From NCBI GenBank assembly GCA_016860845.1, contig BOKF01000012.1, positions 62,001 to 126,000 on the forward strand: a DNA stretch of 64,000 nucleotides, written 5' to 3'. Below, piece after piece: positions 8,598-16,417 of this stretch; position 1 is the stretch's first letter; each line of letters starts with the position of its first letter. A model generated the notes under the pieces. The model had not been told where the DNA came from, searched no databases, and was given only the letters and a program-made list of their open reading frames with translations. The translations under genes were made by a program, and so were the position numbers. The stretch is from Chloroflexota bacterium. Its GTDB lineage: Bacteria; Chloroflexota; Anaerolineae; 4572-78; J111.

Positions 8598-9104
8598 TCA
8601 ATGCGGCAAATATGGCGCTTCCGTATCAATATTTCCCACAAATTCGGGCAGCTCGGTGTGGCCCAGCATCTGCCGGACGGCCATATTCTCGCCGGTGTGA
8701 TACCAATAGTGGTAGATAACCCGCTGGAGCAGCGAGCCGGCGGTGTAATCGGTTCGTTGGTTGTCAAGAAAAATTGGCTCCTGCAACCTGGCGGTGGTCA
8801 GGGTGTCAAGAAAAGGGTCAGCCGCGGCGATGATCGTCTGCCAGGCCGCCCACATCTCAGCAAGGGGCGGCGTGCTGGCCGGCTGGCCGTAGCCGACCAG
8901 TTCATTGAGGTCAGGTAACAATATTTGACCTTGCAAGCGTGTCAACCAATAGCGCTGCTCCTGCCAGGCCAGATGGCCGATGTTCCAACTGATACAGTTC
9001 AGTGGGGGAAAGCGGCGGCGCGCCTCGGCGTCACTCAAACCAGCCAGGGCGCGCTTGAACTCACTGCGAGTAAAGCGAAGTTGTAAAACAAGTGGATGAG
9101 GCAT
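8598..9104 (-). CDS. DinB-superfamily protein
   Basis: 168 aa from the ATG at 9104. Conserved positions fit the DinB metal-binding bundle: SWNIGHLAWQEQRYW (helix 2 His) and YHYWYHTGENMAVRQMLGH (helix 4 His). A GTG at 9131 would extend the frame, but a strong GGAGGTGA sits 11 nt before the ATG and lies inside the end of the preceding small gene. The function within the superfamily (thiol-dependent transferases and unknowns) is undetermined. It is in an operon with the small gene before it and the EamA transporter after it. Confidence 0.83.
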   Translation of the reverse strand: MPHPLVLQLRFTRSEFKRALAGLSDAEARRRFPPLNCISWNIGHLAWQEQRYWLTRLQGQILLPDLNELVGYGQPASTPPLAEMWAAWQTIIAAADPFLDTLTTARLQEPIFLDNQRTDYTAGSLLQRVIYHYWYHTGENMAVRQMLGHTELPEFVGNIDTEAPYLPH

Positions 9105-9111
9105 AGATTTT

Positions 9112-9327
9112 TTAGTCACCTCCCTGTTCACAGATGGCCCACGGGGATTGGGGATTCAATTTACATCCCCAAGTAATAAACCAATTGCCGACCTGCCAGC
9201 GGACTCTTTGACTGAGGCTCGGCTGCTGGCTTTTGATCAGACGTACCAATCGCTCCTGCCTCGCCTCGGCTAAAAACTCCTCATGCCTCATCTGGGCATA
9301 TTTCTGCAAATAATAGGTGTTCACCAT
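9112..9327 (-). CDS. Small hypothetical protein, first gene of DinB-like operon
   Basis: 71 aa from the ATG at 9327 (GGAGCTGTCC before it). It has a charged helical N-terminus (YAQMRHEEFLAEARQERLVR) and a Trp-containing tail (WQVGNWFITWGCKL) that might touch a membrane. It is not recognised. Its last codons carry the ribosome binding site of the next gene, whose ATG follows 7 nt after the TAA. A near-consensus promoter (minus strand, 9417-9389) precedes it, which supports it as a real gene. Confidence 0.65.
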   Translation of the reverse strand: MVNTYYLQKYAQMRHEEFLAEARQERLVRLIKSQQPSLSQRVRWQVGNWFITWGCKLNPQSPWAICEQGGD

Positions 9328-9345
9328 GGACAGCTCCACAATTGC

Positions 9346-9373
9346 TTGACAACGCCTTATAACCTACTATAAT
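9346..9373 (+). promoter_or_regulatory. Near-consensus sigma-70 promoter of the CGNR regulator gene
   Basis: TTGACA (9346-9351), 16-bp spacer, TATAAT (9368-9373). It reads toward the regulator gene starting near 9482. Confidence 0.75.
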
Positions 9374-9436
9374 TAATATAGTGGTTAGAGTATAGCACAA
9401 AAATTCTAACCTGTCAATAGATATTTAGTGGTTATA
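9358..9436. promoter_or_regulatory. Candidate operator: imperfect palindrome plus a third half-site
   Basis: An imperfect palindrome at 9361-9386 (AACC-TACTATA / TATAG-TGGTT) covers the -10 of the plus promoter and both presumed start points. The half-site TAGTGGTTA recurs at 9379-9387 and 9425-9433. The adjacent CGNR-type regulator is the obvious candidate binder. This is inference. Confidence 0.5.
9389..9417 (-). promoter_or_regulatory. Near-consensus promoter of the small ORF / DinB-like / EamA operon
   Basis: On the minus strand: TTGACA (9417-9412), 17-bp spacer ending in GTGC, TATACT (9394-9389). It reads toward 9327. Its start point falls almost on that of the opposing promoter. Confidence 0.75.
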
Positions 9437-9481
9437 GAAAAGTTTAAATCCTGGATTTATCCTATCTCGATGAGAAAATCT

Positions 9482-10123
9482 ATGAGTGAAATACATCCCT
9501 ATCCGAGCAACCCCGATCTAATCGGGGGGCAACCATGTTTGATCTTTGCCAATACCGTGGGGGGCAGCCGCCCGGCGACTGAGCGCGAGTATCTCCATGA
9601 TTATACCGACCTCCTGGCTTGGAGCCGGCACGCGGGTCTGATCACGGCCAGCGAGACCCAGCGCTTGCTGGCCGAAGCCTCGCGCCGCCCGCTGGAGGCG
9701 GCCCGCGTATTTGAGCGGGCCATTTGGCTGCGGGAAACGATTTACCGGATCTTTTCGGCGGTTGCGGCGGGTGGAGCGCCGAAGAGGGCTGATCTGGAGA
9801 TTTTGAATGATGCTCTGGCGGAAGTTTTGGCTAAATTGCAAGTGACTCCAACCGAAACTGGTTTTACCTGGAATTGGCGGAGCGAGCCTGAGGCATTGGA
9901 TAGCATGCTCTGGCCGGTTGTCCGCTCGGCGGGAGAGTTGCTGACCTCAAATGAATTACACCGGGTGCGTGAGTGTGCCGGCGATGATTGCGGCTGGCTT
10001 TTCATTGATACCAGCCGGAATCACAGCCGCCGCTGGTGCGATATGAATGATTGTGGGAATCGGGCTAAAGCGAGACGGCATTATGCCCGAAGCCGGAGGG
10101 CTAGAATTACCGAGAAGGCGTAA
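9482..10123 (+). CDS. ABATE/CGNR zinc-finger transcriptional regulator
   Basis: 213 aa. The N-terminal stress-induced (ABATE) domain shows GGQPCLIFANTVGG and LLAWSRHAGLI. The C-terminal zinc finger carries RECAGDDCGWLFIDTSRNHS and WCDMNDCGNRAKARRHYARS, with four Cys and the family-defining CGNR, expected to bind DNA. Starts at 9428 (GTG), 9470 and 9482 are all possible; 9482 is used because similarity to the family begins there, but ribosome-site evidence is weak for all of them. It is divergent from the 9327-7623 operon and shares its control region, so repression or activation of that operon and autoregulation are likely. Confidence 0.85.
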   Translation: MSEIHPYPSNPDLIGGQPCLIFANTVGGSRPATEREYLHDYTDLLAWSRHAGLITASETQRLLAEASRRPLEAARVFERAIWLRETIYRIFSAVAAGGAPKRADLEILNDALAEVLAKLQVTPTETGFTWNWRSEPEALDSMLWPVVRSAGELLTSNELHRVRECAGDDCGWLFIDTSRNHSRRWCDMNDCGNRAKARRHYARSRRARITEKA

Positions 10124-10141
10124 GAAACAAACAGCAATAAC

Positions 10142-10306
10142 TTATCTCTTTGATTTTTTATTCTTCTTTGGCGTAATCTCGCGCTTTTTCTTGGCCTGTC
10201 CAATTAATTTTTGCACCGCAGCGACAATATTTCCGTCGCCCAGCCGCAGCAGCCATTCACGTTCTTGAGCGTGAGGCCTGATCATTATTTGAATATTTTG
10301 TCCCAT
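10142..10306 (-). CDS. Small basic hypothetical protein (54 aa)
   Basis: The ATG at 10306 is preceded by GGAGATAAACG, a good ribosome site, and the frame is open to the TAA at 10142. The protein starts MGQNIQIMIRPHAQEREWLL and ends in a Lys/Arg-rich tail (QAKKKREITPKKNKKSKR), which suggests nucleic-acid contact. No family is recognised. It is convergent with the CGNR gene and divergent from the amidohydrolase gene. It fills most of what otherwise looks like a 370-bp gap. Confidence 0.6.
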   Translation of the reverse strand: MGQNIQIMIRPHAQEREWLLRLGDGNIVAAVQKLIGQAKKKREITPKKNKKSKR

Positions 10307-10492
10307 CGTTTATCTCCGTCTTTTCTTTTTAGATACATGCAAAACCTTGGTCCATTTTTGCCATATAGCAAGTACCAATTTTACGCGCATTGCCATACCA
10401 CCCTTCATTATTAGAGCGAAATACCTGGTTGGGCCGGTTAGCCAGAAAAACGCATCAGGGTTATACTTATGGCCTCCAAGGAGCTTGTGCCG

Positions 10493-12106
10493 ATGCCCCA
10501 ACCTGCCGACCTGATTATTACCCAGGCCAGAGTTTACACGGCCGACCCGGCTTATCCCCACGTCGAAGCTGTCGCTGTCCAGGGCCGGCATATCGTCTTT
10601 GTCGGCAGCGCCGCCGATGCCTATGCCTGGCGGGGCCCAGCCACGCGGGTGATTGATGGCCAGGGCGGCACGCTGCTGCCCGGTTTTATTGACAGCCACT
10701 TTCATCTCCTCTGGGGTTCGCTTGAGCTGGCCGAGATGCAACTGGGTGAGGTGACCTCGCTCGACAGCCTGGCTGCCGCTGTCAGGCGCTTTGCCGGGGA
10801 ACACTCCAACAATCCCTGGCTGGTTGGGCGCGGATTGAGATACAGTATTGTCCCCAACCAGCAATCCCTCACCCGCCACCACCTTGACGCGATTATAGCC
10901 GACCAGCCGCTGCTGGTTTTCGCCTACGACGCCCATACCGCCTGGGCCAACACCGCCGCCCTGCGCCAGGCCAATATTCTTACAGACGGCAAGACGGTCG
11001 GGCCGAACAGCGAGATTGTGCGGGCTGCCAACGGCCAGGCCAGCGGCGAGCTGCGCGAGCCGGGCGCGTACCGGCTTCTTTTGGAGCTGATTCCCCAACC
11101 GGATGGGGCCAAGAAGCGGGCGATGCTCCGGTGCGGTCTGGCTGAAGCGGCCAGAGTGGGCGTGACCAGCGTTCACAACATGGATGGGGACATGGAGCAG
11201 TTAACGCTTTACGCTGCTCTGGAAGATAGGGGGGAATTGACCCTGCGCGTCTACTGCCCCTACAGCGTTGAGCCAGAAACCTCCCCGGAAGCCCTGTCTG
11301 AAGCCGTAGCCATGCGCCGGGCGTTTGGAAGCGACATGGTGCGCGGCGGCTGTGTAAAATTTTTTATGGATGGGGTGATTGAAAGCTACACCGGGCTGCT
11401 CCTCGACGATTATGCCGGGTTGCCCGGCAACTGCGGCGGCGCCTTGTTCAGCGCCGGGCATTTCAATGCTATGGCGGCTGAGGCCGACCGCCTGGGTCTG
11501 CAAATCTTTGTCCATGCGACCGGCGATGGGGCCGTTCGCCGCGCCCTGGACGGCTTTGAGGCGGCCCAGCGCCAGAACGGCCGGCGGGACAGCCGCCACC
11601 GGATCGAACACATCGAGTTGATCCACCCCGACGATGTGCCTCGCTTTGCCGGGTTGGGCGTCATCGCCTCGATGCAGCCGGCCCACGTCCCCTTGCAAAC
11701 GCCCGATGACCCCGACGTCTGGCCGGCGCGGGTGGGGCCGGAGCGGTGGGGGCGCAGCTTCGTCTGGCAAACCTTGCGCCAGGCCGGGGCCAGGTTGGCC
11801 TTCGGCAGCGACTGGCCGGTCGCGCCGCAAGACCCGCTGCATGGCCTGTATGCCGCCCTCAATCGCCGTCCGTGGCTGCCCGGCTTGCCTGAGCAGCGCC
11901 AAAGCCTGGCCGATGCCATTGCCGCCTATACCTGCGATGCCGCCTACGCCGAATTTCAAGAGCAAGCCAAAGGCCAGCTCAAGCCTGGCATGCTGGCCGA
12001 CATGGTCCTGCTGTCCGCCGACCTGTTTGCCACACCTATAGATGAAATTGACCGAGTTCATCCTATCGTTACGATATGCGATGGGCGCATCGTGTACGAG
12101 GCTTAA
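10493..12106 (+). CDS. Metal-dependent amidohydrolase, YtcJ/AMDH3-like
   Basis: 537 aa from the ATG at 10493, which has AAGGAG 9 nt before it; the ATG at 10469 lacks a site. Amidohydrolase-superfamily landmarks in order: GGTLLPGFIDSHFHL (metal HxH), a Lys in GGCVKFFMDG, IFVHATGDGAVRRALDGFE, RHRIEHIELI, and FGSDWPV with the metal/catalytic Asp. It is a cytoplasmic hydrolase of C-N bonds with unknown substrate; this subfamily (PF07969-type) is broad. The MFS gene begins 11 bases later, so import or export of a related metabolite is possible. Confidence 0.9.
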   Translation: MPQPADLIITQARVYTADPAYPHVEAVAVQGRHIVFVGSAADAYAWRGPATRVIDGQGGTLLPGFIDSHFHLLWGSLELAEMQLGEVTSLDSLAAAVRRFAGEHSNNPWLVGRGLRYSIVPNQQSLTRHHLDAIIADQPLLVFAYDAHTAWANTAALRQANILTDGKTVGPNSEIVRAANGQASGELREPGAYRLLLELIPQPDGAKKRAMLRCGLAEAARVGVTSVHNMDGDMEQLTLYAALEDRGELTLRVYCPYSVEPETSPEALSEAVAMRRAFGSDMVRGGCVKFFMDGVIESYTGLLLDDYAGLPGNCGGALFSAGHFNAMAAEADRLGLQIFVHATGDGAVRRALDGFEAAQRQNGRRDSRHRIEHIELIHPDDVPRFAGLGVIASMQPAHVPLQTPDDPDVWPARVGPERWGRSFVWQTLRQAGARLAFGSDWPVAPQDPLHGLYAALNRRPWLPGLPEQRQSLADAIAAYTCDAAYAEFQEQAKGQLKPGMLADMVLLSADLFATPIDEIDRVHPIVTICDGRIVYEA

Positions 12107-12117
12107 ATCGAGATAAT

Positions 12118-13476
12118 ATGCACAATCCAGAATCCCCACCCAACGAGGCAGTCGAAAATCCAAAATCGGCAGGCAGCCAGCGTGAAGTTTTTGGCTGGGG
12201 CATGTACGACTGGGCCAATTCGGCTTTTAGCACCATTGTCGTCACCACCTTCCTGGGACCCTACTTAACCGCCCTGGCCGAGGCGAATGGGGGCACAGTT
12301 AACCTGCTGGGGTATCCGCTGGAGGGAGCCGGGTTTTATCCGCTGTGCGTGTCTATTTCGGTGGGGTTGCAGGTGTTCGTTCTGCCCATTCTGGGGGCCA
12401 TTGCCGACTACTCTCATTTGAAAAAAACGCTGATGCTGGTCTTTGCCTACCTCGGCGCGATTGCGACCCTCCTGCTGTTTCTAGTCACGAGCAACCTGAT
12501 TCTGCTGGGCGGCCTGCTCTTTATCATTGCCAACCTATCGTTTGGAGCCGCCCTTGTTTTTTACAATGCCTTCCTGCCCGATATTGCCGGCCCCGATGAG
12601 CGAGATGCGGTCAGTTCCAAAGGGTTTGCCCTGGGTTATGTTGGCGGCGGATTGGCCCTGCTGCTGACCCTAGTCTTGCTGTGGTGGGTTAGCGAGGAAA
12701 ATCGAGGGTTAGCCGTGCGGCTCAGCCTGGCAGGCGCCGGCTTGTGGTGGCTGGTTTTTACCATCCTTTTCCCCCAACGCCGCCTGGTGCAGCGCGACCC
12801 GGCCCACCGCTTGCCGCCCGGCGAAACGTATCTCTCCCACAGTTTCAAACAGTTAAGCCGCACCCTAAAAGAACTTTTCCATAAATACCCCACGACACTG
12901 CGCTTCCTGATTGCTTATTTGGTTTACAACGACGGAATCCAAACCATCAATACCGTCGCCACCATTTTTGCATCCAGCGAATTGGGCCTATCTACCAGCA
13001 CCCTGGTGCAGGTGGTGTTGATGATCCAGTTTGTGGCAGCCCTGGGAGCTATGTTTTTTAATTTTCTGGCGGGTCGGATGGGCGCGAAAAAAGCGATCAT
13101 GATCAGCCTGGTGATCTGGTCGGGGTTGGTGATTTATGCCTACGGCTTTTTATACACCGCCCTGCAATTTTGGATTTTGGGGGCAGCATTGGCCCTGGTC
13201 CTGGGCGGGTCGCAGGCACTCAGCCGCTCCCTGTTCTCACAGATGATCCCTAAGAACAGGGAGTCTGAATACTTTAGCCTGTATGAAATCAGCGAGCGGG
13301 GCACATCGTGGCTAGGGCCGGTGGTTTTTGCCCTGGCCTTACAATTGACCGGCACACAGCGCGTCTCGATGGTGATGCTGATTGTCTTTTTTGTGGTTGG
13401 GTTAGTGCTGCTTTACCTGACCGACGTGAAGAAGGCGATTGTCGAAGCGGGCAATGAACTTCCCGCGGTGGTTTAG
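12118..13476 (+). CDS. MFS transporter, UMF1/Atg22-like family
   Basis: 452 aa with 11-12 membrane segments. Hallmarks: FGWGMYDWANSAFSTIVVTT at about residue 26 and QALSRSLFSQMIPKNRESEY near residue 365, followed by EISERGTSWLGP, both typical of the UMF1/Vps22-like group. The ATG at 12118 starts 11 nt after the amidohydrolase stop. The first 30 residues are hydrophilic, and their DNA (12120-12170) is built from 7-bp-spaced AATCC-type units like the intergenic repeats, so this leader may be repeat-derived. The substrate is unknown. Confidence 0.9.
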   Translation: MHNPESPPNEAVENPKSAGSQREVFGWGMYDWANSAFSTIVVTTFLGPYLTALAEANGGTVNLLGYPLEGAGFYPLCVSISVGLQVFVLPILGAIADYSHLKKTLMLVFAYLGAIATLLLFLVTSNLILLGGLLFIIANLSFGAALVFYNAFLPDIAGPDERDAVSSKGFALGYVGGGLALLLTLVLLWWVSEENRGLAVRLSLAGAGLWWLVFTILFPQRRLVQRDPAHRLPPGETYLSHSFKQLSRTLKELFHKYPTTLRFLIAYLVYNDGIQTINTVATIFASSELGLSTSTLVQVVLMIQFVAALGAMFFNFLAGRMGAKKAIMISLVIWSGLVIYAYGFLYTALQFWILGAALALVLGGSQALSRSLFSQMIPKNRESEYFSLYEISERGTSWLGPVVFALALQLTGTQRVSMVMLIVFFVVGLVLLYLTDVKKAIVEAGNELPAVV

Positions 13477-13522
13477 AACTCATAGGAACTCAGAGAGTTA
13501 AATTCTTGAGTTCCTATGAGTT
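13477..13522. terminator. 16-bp perfect inverted repeat between convergent genes
   Basis: AACTCATAGGAACTCA (13477-13492) and its exact complement (13507-13522) are separated by 14 nt. It begins right after the MFS stop codon and lies ahead of the end of the minus-strand gene at 13540. It is probably a bidirectional terminator. A related unit (GAAACTCATAGG) occurs at 56909-56921. Confidence 0.65.
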
Positions 13523-13539
13523 TCCCTAGTTCCCTTGTT

Positions 13540-13776
13540 TTATCCTCTAACCCAGCGAATATCCATCTCTTCCCGGCCGCCCAGGGCCTGGCGCAGCACG
13601 GCAACCAGACCGGGATCACCGCCCTGCCCTTCCAAGGCGTCAACGGTAACTTGATTGAGGTAATAATCGCGATCCTCCAGCGATTCTTCCTCAAAATGAT
13701 CGTGCAGAAATTGAAACTGGGCTTCGGTCAGCTCGCCGACCGGCATATTGTTGTTCAGATCATAAATTTTTATCAC
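13540..13776 (-). CDS. Conserved-looking small acidic protein of unknown function
   Basis: 78 aa if started at the GTG at 13776, which has GGAGG five bases upstream. An ATG at 13791 adds five residues but has no ribosome site. The sequence has IKIYDLNNNMPVGELTEAQF, a run of acidic residues (HFEEESLEDRDYYLN) and the ending LGGREEMDIRWVRG. No family is assigned. It is a single gene, convergent with the MFS gene. Its codon-like composition and charge pattern look like a real soluble protein. Confidence 0.7.
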   Translation of the reverse strand: MIKIYDLNNNMPVGELTEAQFQFLHDHFEEESLEDRDYYLNQVTVDALEGQGGDPGLVAVLRQALGGREEMDIRWVRG

Positions 13777-13868
13777 TTCAACCTCCACCATTGTAAATCT
13801 TGCCTGGTATTTACCACCTTACCACCGTTTAGCCTGCTGGTCAAAACCACTGCCCCGGCCAGAAGGCT

Positions 13869-13897
13869 TTGCCCCTGACATTATTCCGTGCTATGCT
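13869..13897 (+). promoter_or_regulatory. Candidate tex promoter
   Basis: TTGCCC (13869-13874), 17-bp spacer ending in GTGC, TATGCT (13892-13897). Confidence 0.6.
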
Positions 13898-13912
13898 AGC
13901 CCAGCAAGCTGA

Positions 13913-13938
13913 GTAGGTCAAACTTAAGTTTGACCTAC
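13913..13938. repeat. 26-bp perfect palindrome in the tex 5' leader
   Basis: GTAGGTCAAACTT is followed directly by its exact complement. It lies between the promoter and the ribosome site of tex, so it could be an operator or an RNA hairpin. The half-unit resembles the terminator at 5474-5498. Confidence 0.75.
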
Positions 13939-13963
13939 CCTCATCCCTTTTGGAGAAAGATCT

Positions 13964-16132
13964 ATGCCCATTGATTTTGCCCAAATCATAGCCGCCGAAC
14001 TGGGCATTCAGCGCCCGCAAGCGGCCCGCTCGATTGAGCTTTTTGACAGTGAAAACACGGTGCCTTTTGTGGCCCGCTACCGCAAAGAAGTCACCGGCGG
14101 GCTGGACGAGGCCCAACTGCGGACCATTTTGGAACGGCTGACTTACCTGCGCAATCTGGAAGCCCGCAAGGAAACCGTGCTGCACAGCATCGCCGAACAG
14201 GGCAAGCTGACCGACGAACTGCGCGGCCGTATTGAAACCGCCGACACACTGCAGGCGGTCGAAGATCTGTACCTGCCCTACAAGCCCAAGCGCCGCACCC
14301 GCGCCACCATCGCCCGCGAGCGGGGTCTGGAACCATTGGCCCAGGCGATGCTGGCCCAGGAGTTGACCCAGGGCAGCCTGGCCGAAATTGCGGCGGCCTA
14401 CCTGAGCGATGACGTGCCGACGGTGGAAGATGCTTTGGCCGGAGCGAGCGACATTATTGCGGAAACCGTGGCCGAAGATGCAGACACCCGGGCCGGTGTC
14501 CGCGAGCGCACCCGCCAGGAAGCCTGGCTGGTGGTCAGCCTGGCCGACAAGACCAAAGACGAGCGCGGCGTCTACGAAACCTACTACGACTACCGCGAGA
14601 AGTTAAGCGCCATTCCGCCACACCGGCTGCTGGCCATCAACCGGGGTGAGCGCGAGGGTATTCTCAAGGGCAAGCTGGAGGGGCCGGACGAGGCGCTAGT
14701 CCAGAGTATTCAGGCCCGGCTGGTCAAAAATCCCAAATCCGTTTTCACCGACCATTTCCGCCAGGCCATTGCCGACGGCTACAAGCGGCTGCTGGCCCCC
14801 TCCATCGAAAATGAGCTGCGCGGCGAGCTAACCGGTACCTCCGACGAGCACGCTATTGGCACCTTTGCCGCCAACCTGCGCCAGTTGCTGCTCCAGCCGC
14901 CTATCCGGGGTAAAACGGTCATCGGTATTGACCCCGGCTTTCGCACCGGCTGCAAGGTGGCCCTGGTTGACCCGACTGGCAAGTTTTTGGGCGGGACGAC
15001 CATTTATCCGCACGAACCCCAAAAAAAGTGGGCCGAGTCCAAGACTATCCTGCTCAGGCTGATCGAACAGGGCGCAGAGGTACTGGCTATCGGCAACGGC
15101 ACTGCCAGCCGCGAAACTGAAAGCCTCGCTGCCGAGGTCATCGCCGAAGCCAAATCGAAAATCGAAAATCGAAAATCCGAAATTGCCTACGTTATGGTCA
15201 ACGAGGCCGGCGCTTCCGTCTACTCTGCCAGCGATCTGGCCCGGGCCGAGTTTCCCGACCTCGACGTGAGCATGCGCGGGGCTATCTCCATTGCCCGCCG
15301 TCTGCAAGACCCGCTGGCCGAACTGGTCAAGATTGACCCCAAATCCATTGGCGTGGGGCTGTACCAGCATGATGTCAACCAGAAACAGTTAGCCACAACC
15401 CTGGATACGGTCGTCGAAAGTGCGGTCAACCACGTGGGGGTGGATGTCAATACGGCCAGCGCGCCGCTGCTCAGCTACGTGGCCGGGGTCAGCCGGCGGG
15501 TAGCCGAGGCGATTGTCAAGCAGCGCGAGGCGCATGGCCCCTTCCGCCGCCGCGAAGAGTTACGCAAAATCAAGGGGCTGGGGGATAAAACCTACCAGCA
15601 GGCTATCGGCTTTCTCAAAATCCCCGGCGGCGACCATCCGCTGGACAACACCTTCATCCACCCGGAGAGCTACTCCGTGGTCGAACGACTGTTTGACTAT
15701 CTCAATGTGCGAGGGGACGAAAAAGAGCTGCCTGCCAAAATCGAGGCCTTGCGCAAAGGCAGTCTGAAAGAACTGGCCCAGAAGCTGGACGTTGGCGAGC
15801 CAACCCTGGCCGACATCCTGGAGTCGCTGGCCAAGCCGGGCCGCGACCCGCGCGACGAACTGCCACCGCCGTTGTTGCGCCAGGATGTATTGAAACTGGA
15901 AGATTTGAAGGAAGGAATGGTCCTGACCGGCACCGTCCGCAACGTGGTTGATTTCGGCGCGTTTGTGGATATTGGGGTCAAGCAGGACGGGCTGGTCCAC
16001 ATCAGCCAACTGGCCGACCGCTACATCAAGAATCCGTTTGAGGTGGTCAGCGTGGGTGACGTGGTCAAGGTCAGGGTGGTTAAAATTGACGCCCAGCGTG
16101 GGCGTATCGGTTTGAGCATGAAAGAGGTTTAA
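13964..16132 (+). CDS. tex: Tex-family transcription accessory protein (RNA-binding, S1 domain)
   Basis: 722 aa, the usual Tex length. Domains in order: N-terminal helical Tex domain (about 1-190), central helical part, YqgF/RNase H-like domain (about 320-450: VIGIDPGFRTGCKVALVD), HhH pair (about 480-560: RREELRKIKGLGDKTYQQ) and S1 domain (about 645-720: GMVLTGTVRNVVDFGAFVDI). Tex binds structured nucleic acid and affects transcription and RNA turnover. The ATG follows GGAGAAAGATCT. Oddity: at about residues 397-406 the segment KSKIENRKSE is encoded by 7-bp AAATCGA repeats (15152-15181). It falls between the YqgF strands just before VNEAGASVYSAS, where homologues have a variable loop. Confidence 0.95.
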   Translation: MPIDFAQIIAAELGIQRPQAARSIELFDSENTVPFVARYRKEVTGGLDEAQLRTILERLTYLRNLEARKETVLHSIAEQGKLTDELRGRIETADTLQAVEDLYLPYKPKRRTRATIARERGLEPLAQAMLAQELTQGSLAEIAAAYLSDDVPTVEDALAGASDIIAETVAEDADTRAGVRERTRQEAWLVVSLADKTKDERGVYETYYDYREKLSAIPPHRLLAINRGEREGILKGKLEGPDEALVQSIQARLVKNPKSVFTDHFRQAIADGYKRLLAPSIENELRGELTGTSDEHAIGTFAANLRQLLLQPPIRGKTVIGIDPGFRTGCKVALVDPTGKFLGGTTIYPHEPQKKWAESKTILLRLIEQGAEVLAIGNGTASRETESLAAEVIAEAKSKIENRKSEIAYVMVNEAGASVYSASDLARAEFPDLDVSMRGAISIARRLQDPLAELVKIDPKSIGVGLYQHDVNQKQLATTLDTVVESAVNHVGVDVNTASAPLLSYVAGVSRRVAEAIVKQREAHGPFRRREELRKIKGLGDKTYQQAIGFLKIPGGDHPLDNTFIHPESYSVVERLFDYLNVRGDEKELPAKIEALRKGSLKELAQKLDVGEPTLADILESLAKPGRDPRDELPPPLLRQDVLKLEDLKEGMVLTGTVRNVVDFGAFVDIGVKQDGLVHISQLADRYIKNPFEVVSVGDVVKVRVVKIDAQRGRIGLSMKEV
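15152..15181 (+). repeat. Heptad repeat (AAATCGA x3 plus variant) inside tex
   Basis: Units AAATCGA, AAATCGA, AAATCGA, AAATCCG are identical in style to the intergenic repeats at 54057-54088 and 56926-56961. The reading frame is kept. Confidence 0.85.
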
Positions 16133-16133
16133 A

Positions 16134-16219
16134 TGGGCCGGGTGGGAGTCGAACCCACACGAGGGTACAAGCCTCGGGGGATTTTAAGTCCCCTGCGTCT
16201 GCCATTCCGCCACCGGCCC
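16134..16219 (-). tRNA. tRNA-Leu (anticodon UAA)
   Basis: The minus strand folds as a class II tRNA: acceptor GGGCCGG/CCGGCCC with discriminator A, D-arm GGCGGAAT-GGCAGACGC, anticodon stem GGGGA/TCCCC with loop CTTAAAA (anticodon TAA), a long variable arm (GAGG...CCTC), and the T-arm GTGGG-TTCGACT-CCCAC. The long variable arm and the D-arm fit Leu. CCA is not encoded. The 3' end lies one base past the tex stop codon on the opposite strand. Confidence 0.95.
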
Positions 16220-16345
16220 GTTCAATCGGCTGAAATATTACAACAATTGGCGCAGATAGTCAAAGAAGAGGCGAGAGGTGAGCATCTGCGCTTCCTTGCT
16301 TCATGCCTTTTCGCCTCATGTGGCTAAAAAGTATCGGCTGCCACC

Positions 16346-16375
16346 TTGACAGCGGCATGGACCTTATGATAGGAT
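16346..16375 (+). promoter_or_regulatory. Candidate promoter of the Ser/Thr kinase gene
   Basis: TTGACA (16346-16351), 18-bp spacer, TAGGAT (16370-16375). The -10 is imperfect. Confidence 0.45.
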
Positions 16376-16417
16376 GGAGTGCGACCCCTATTCCTTACCT
16401 TTCAGGAGCAGACATCT

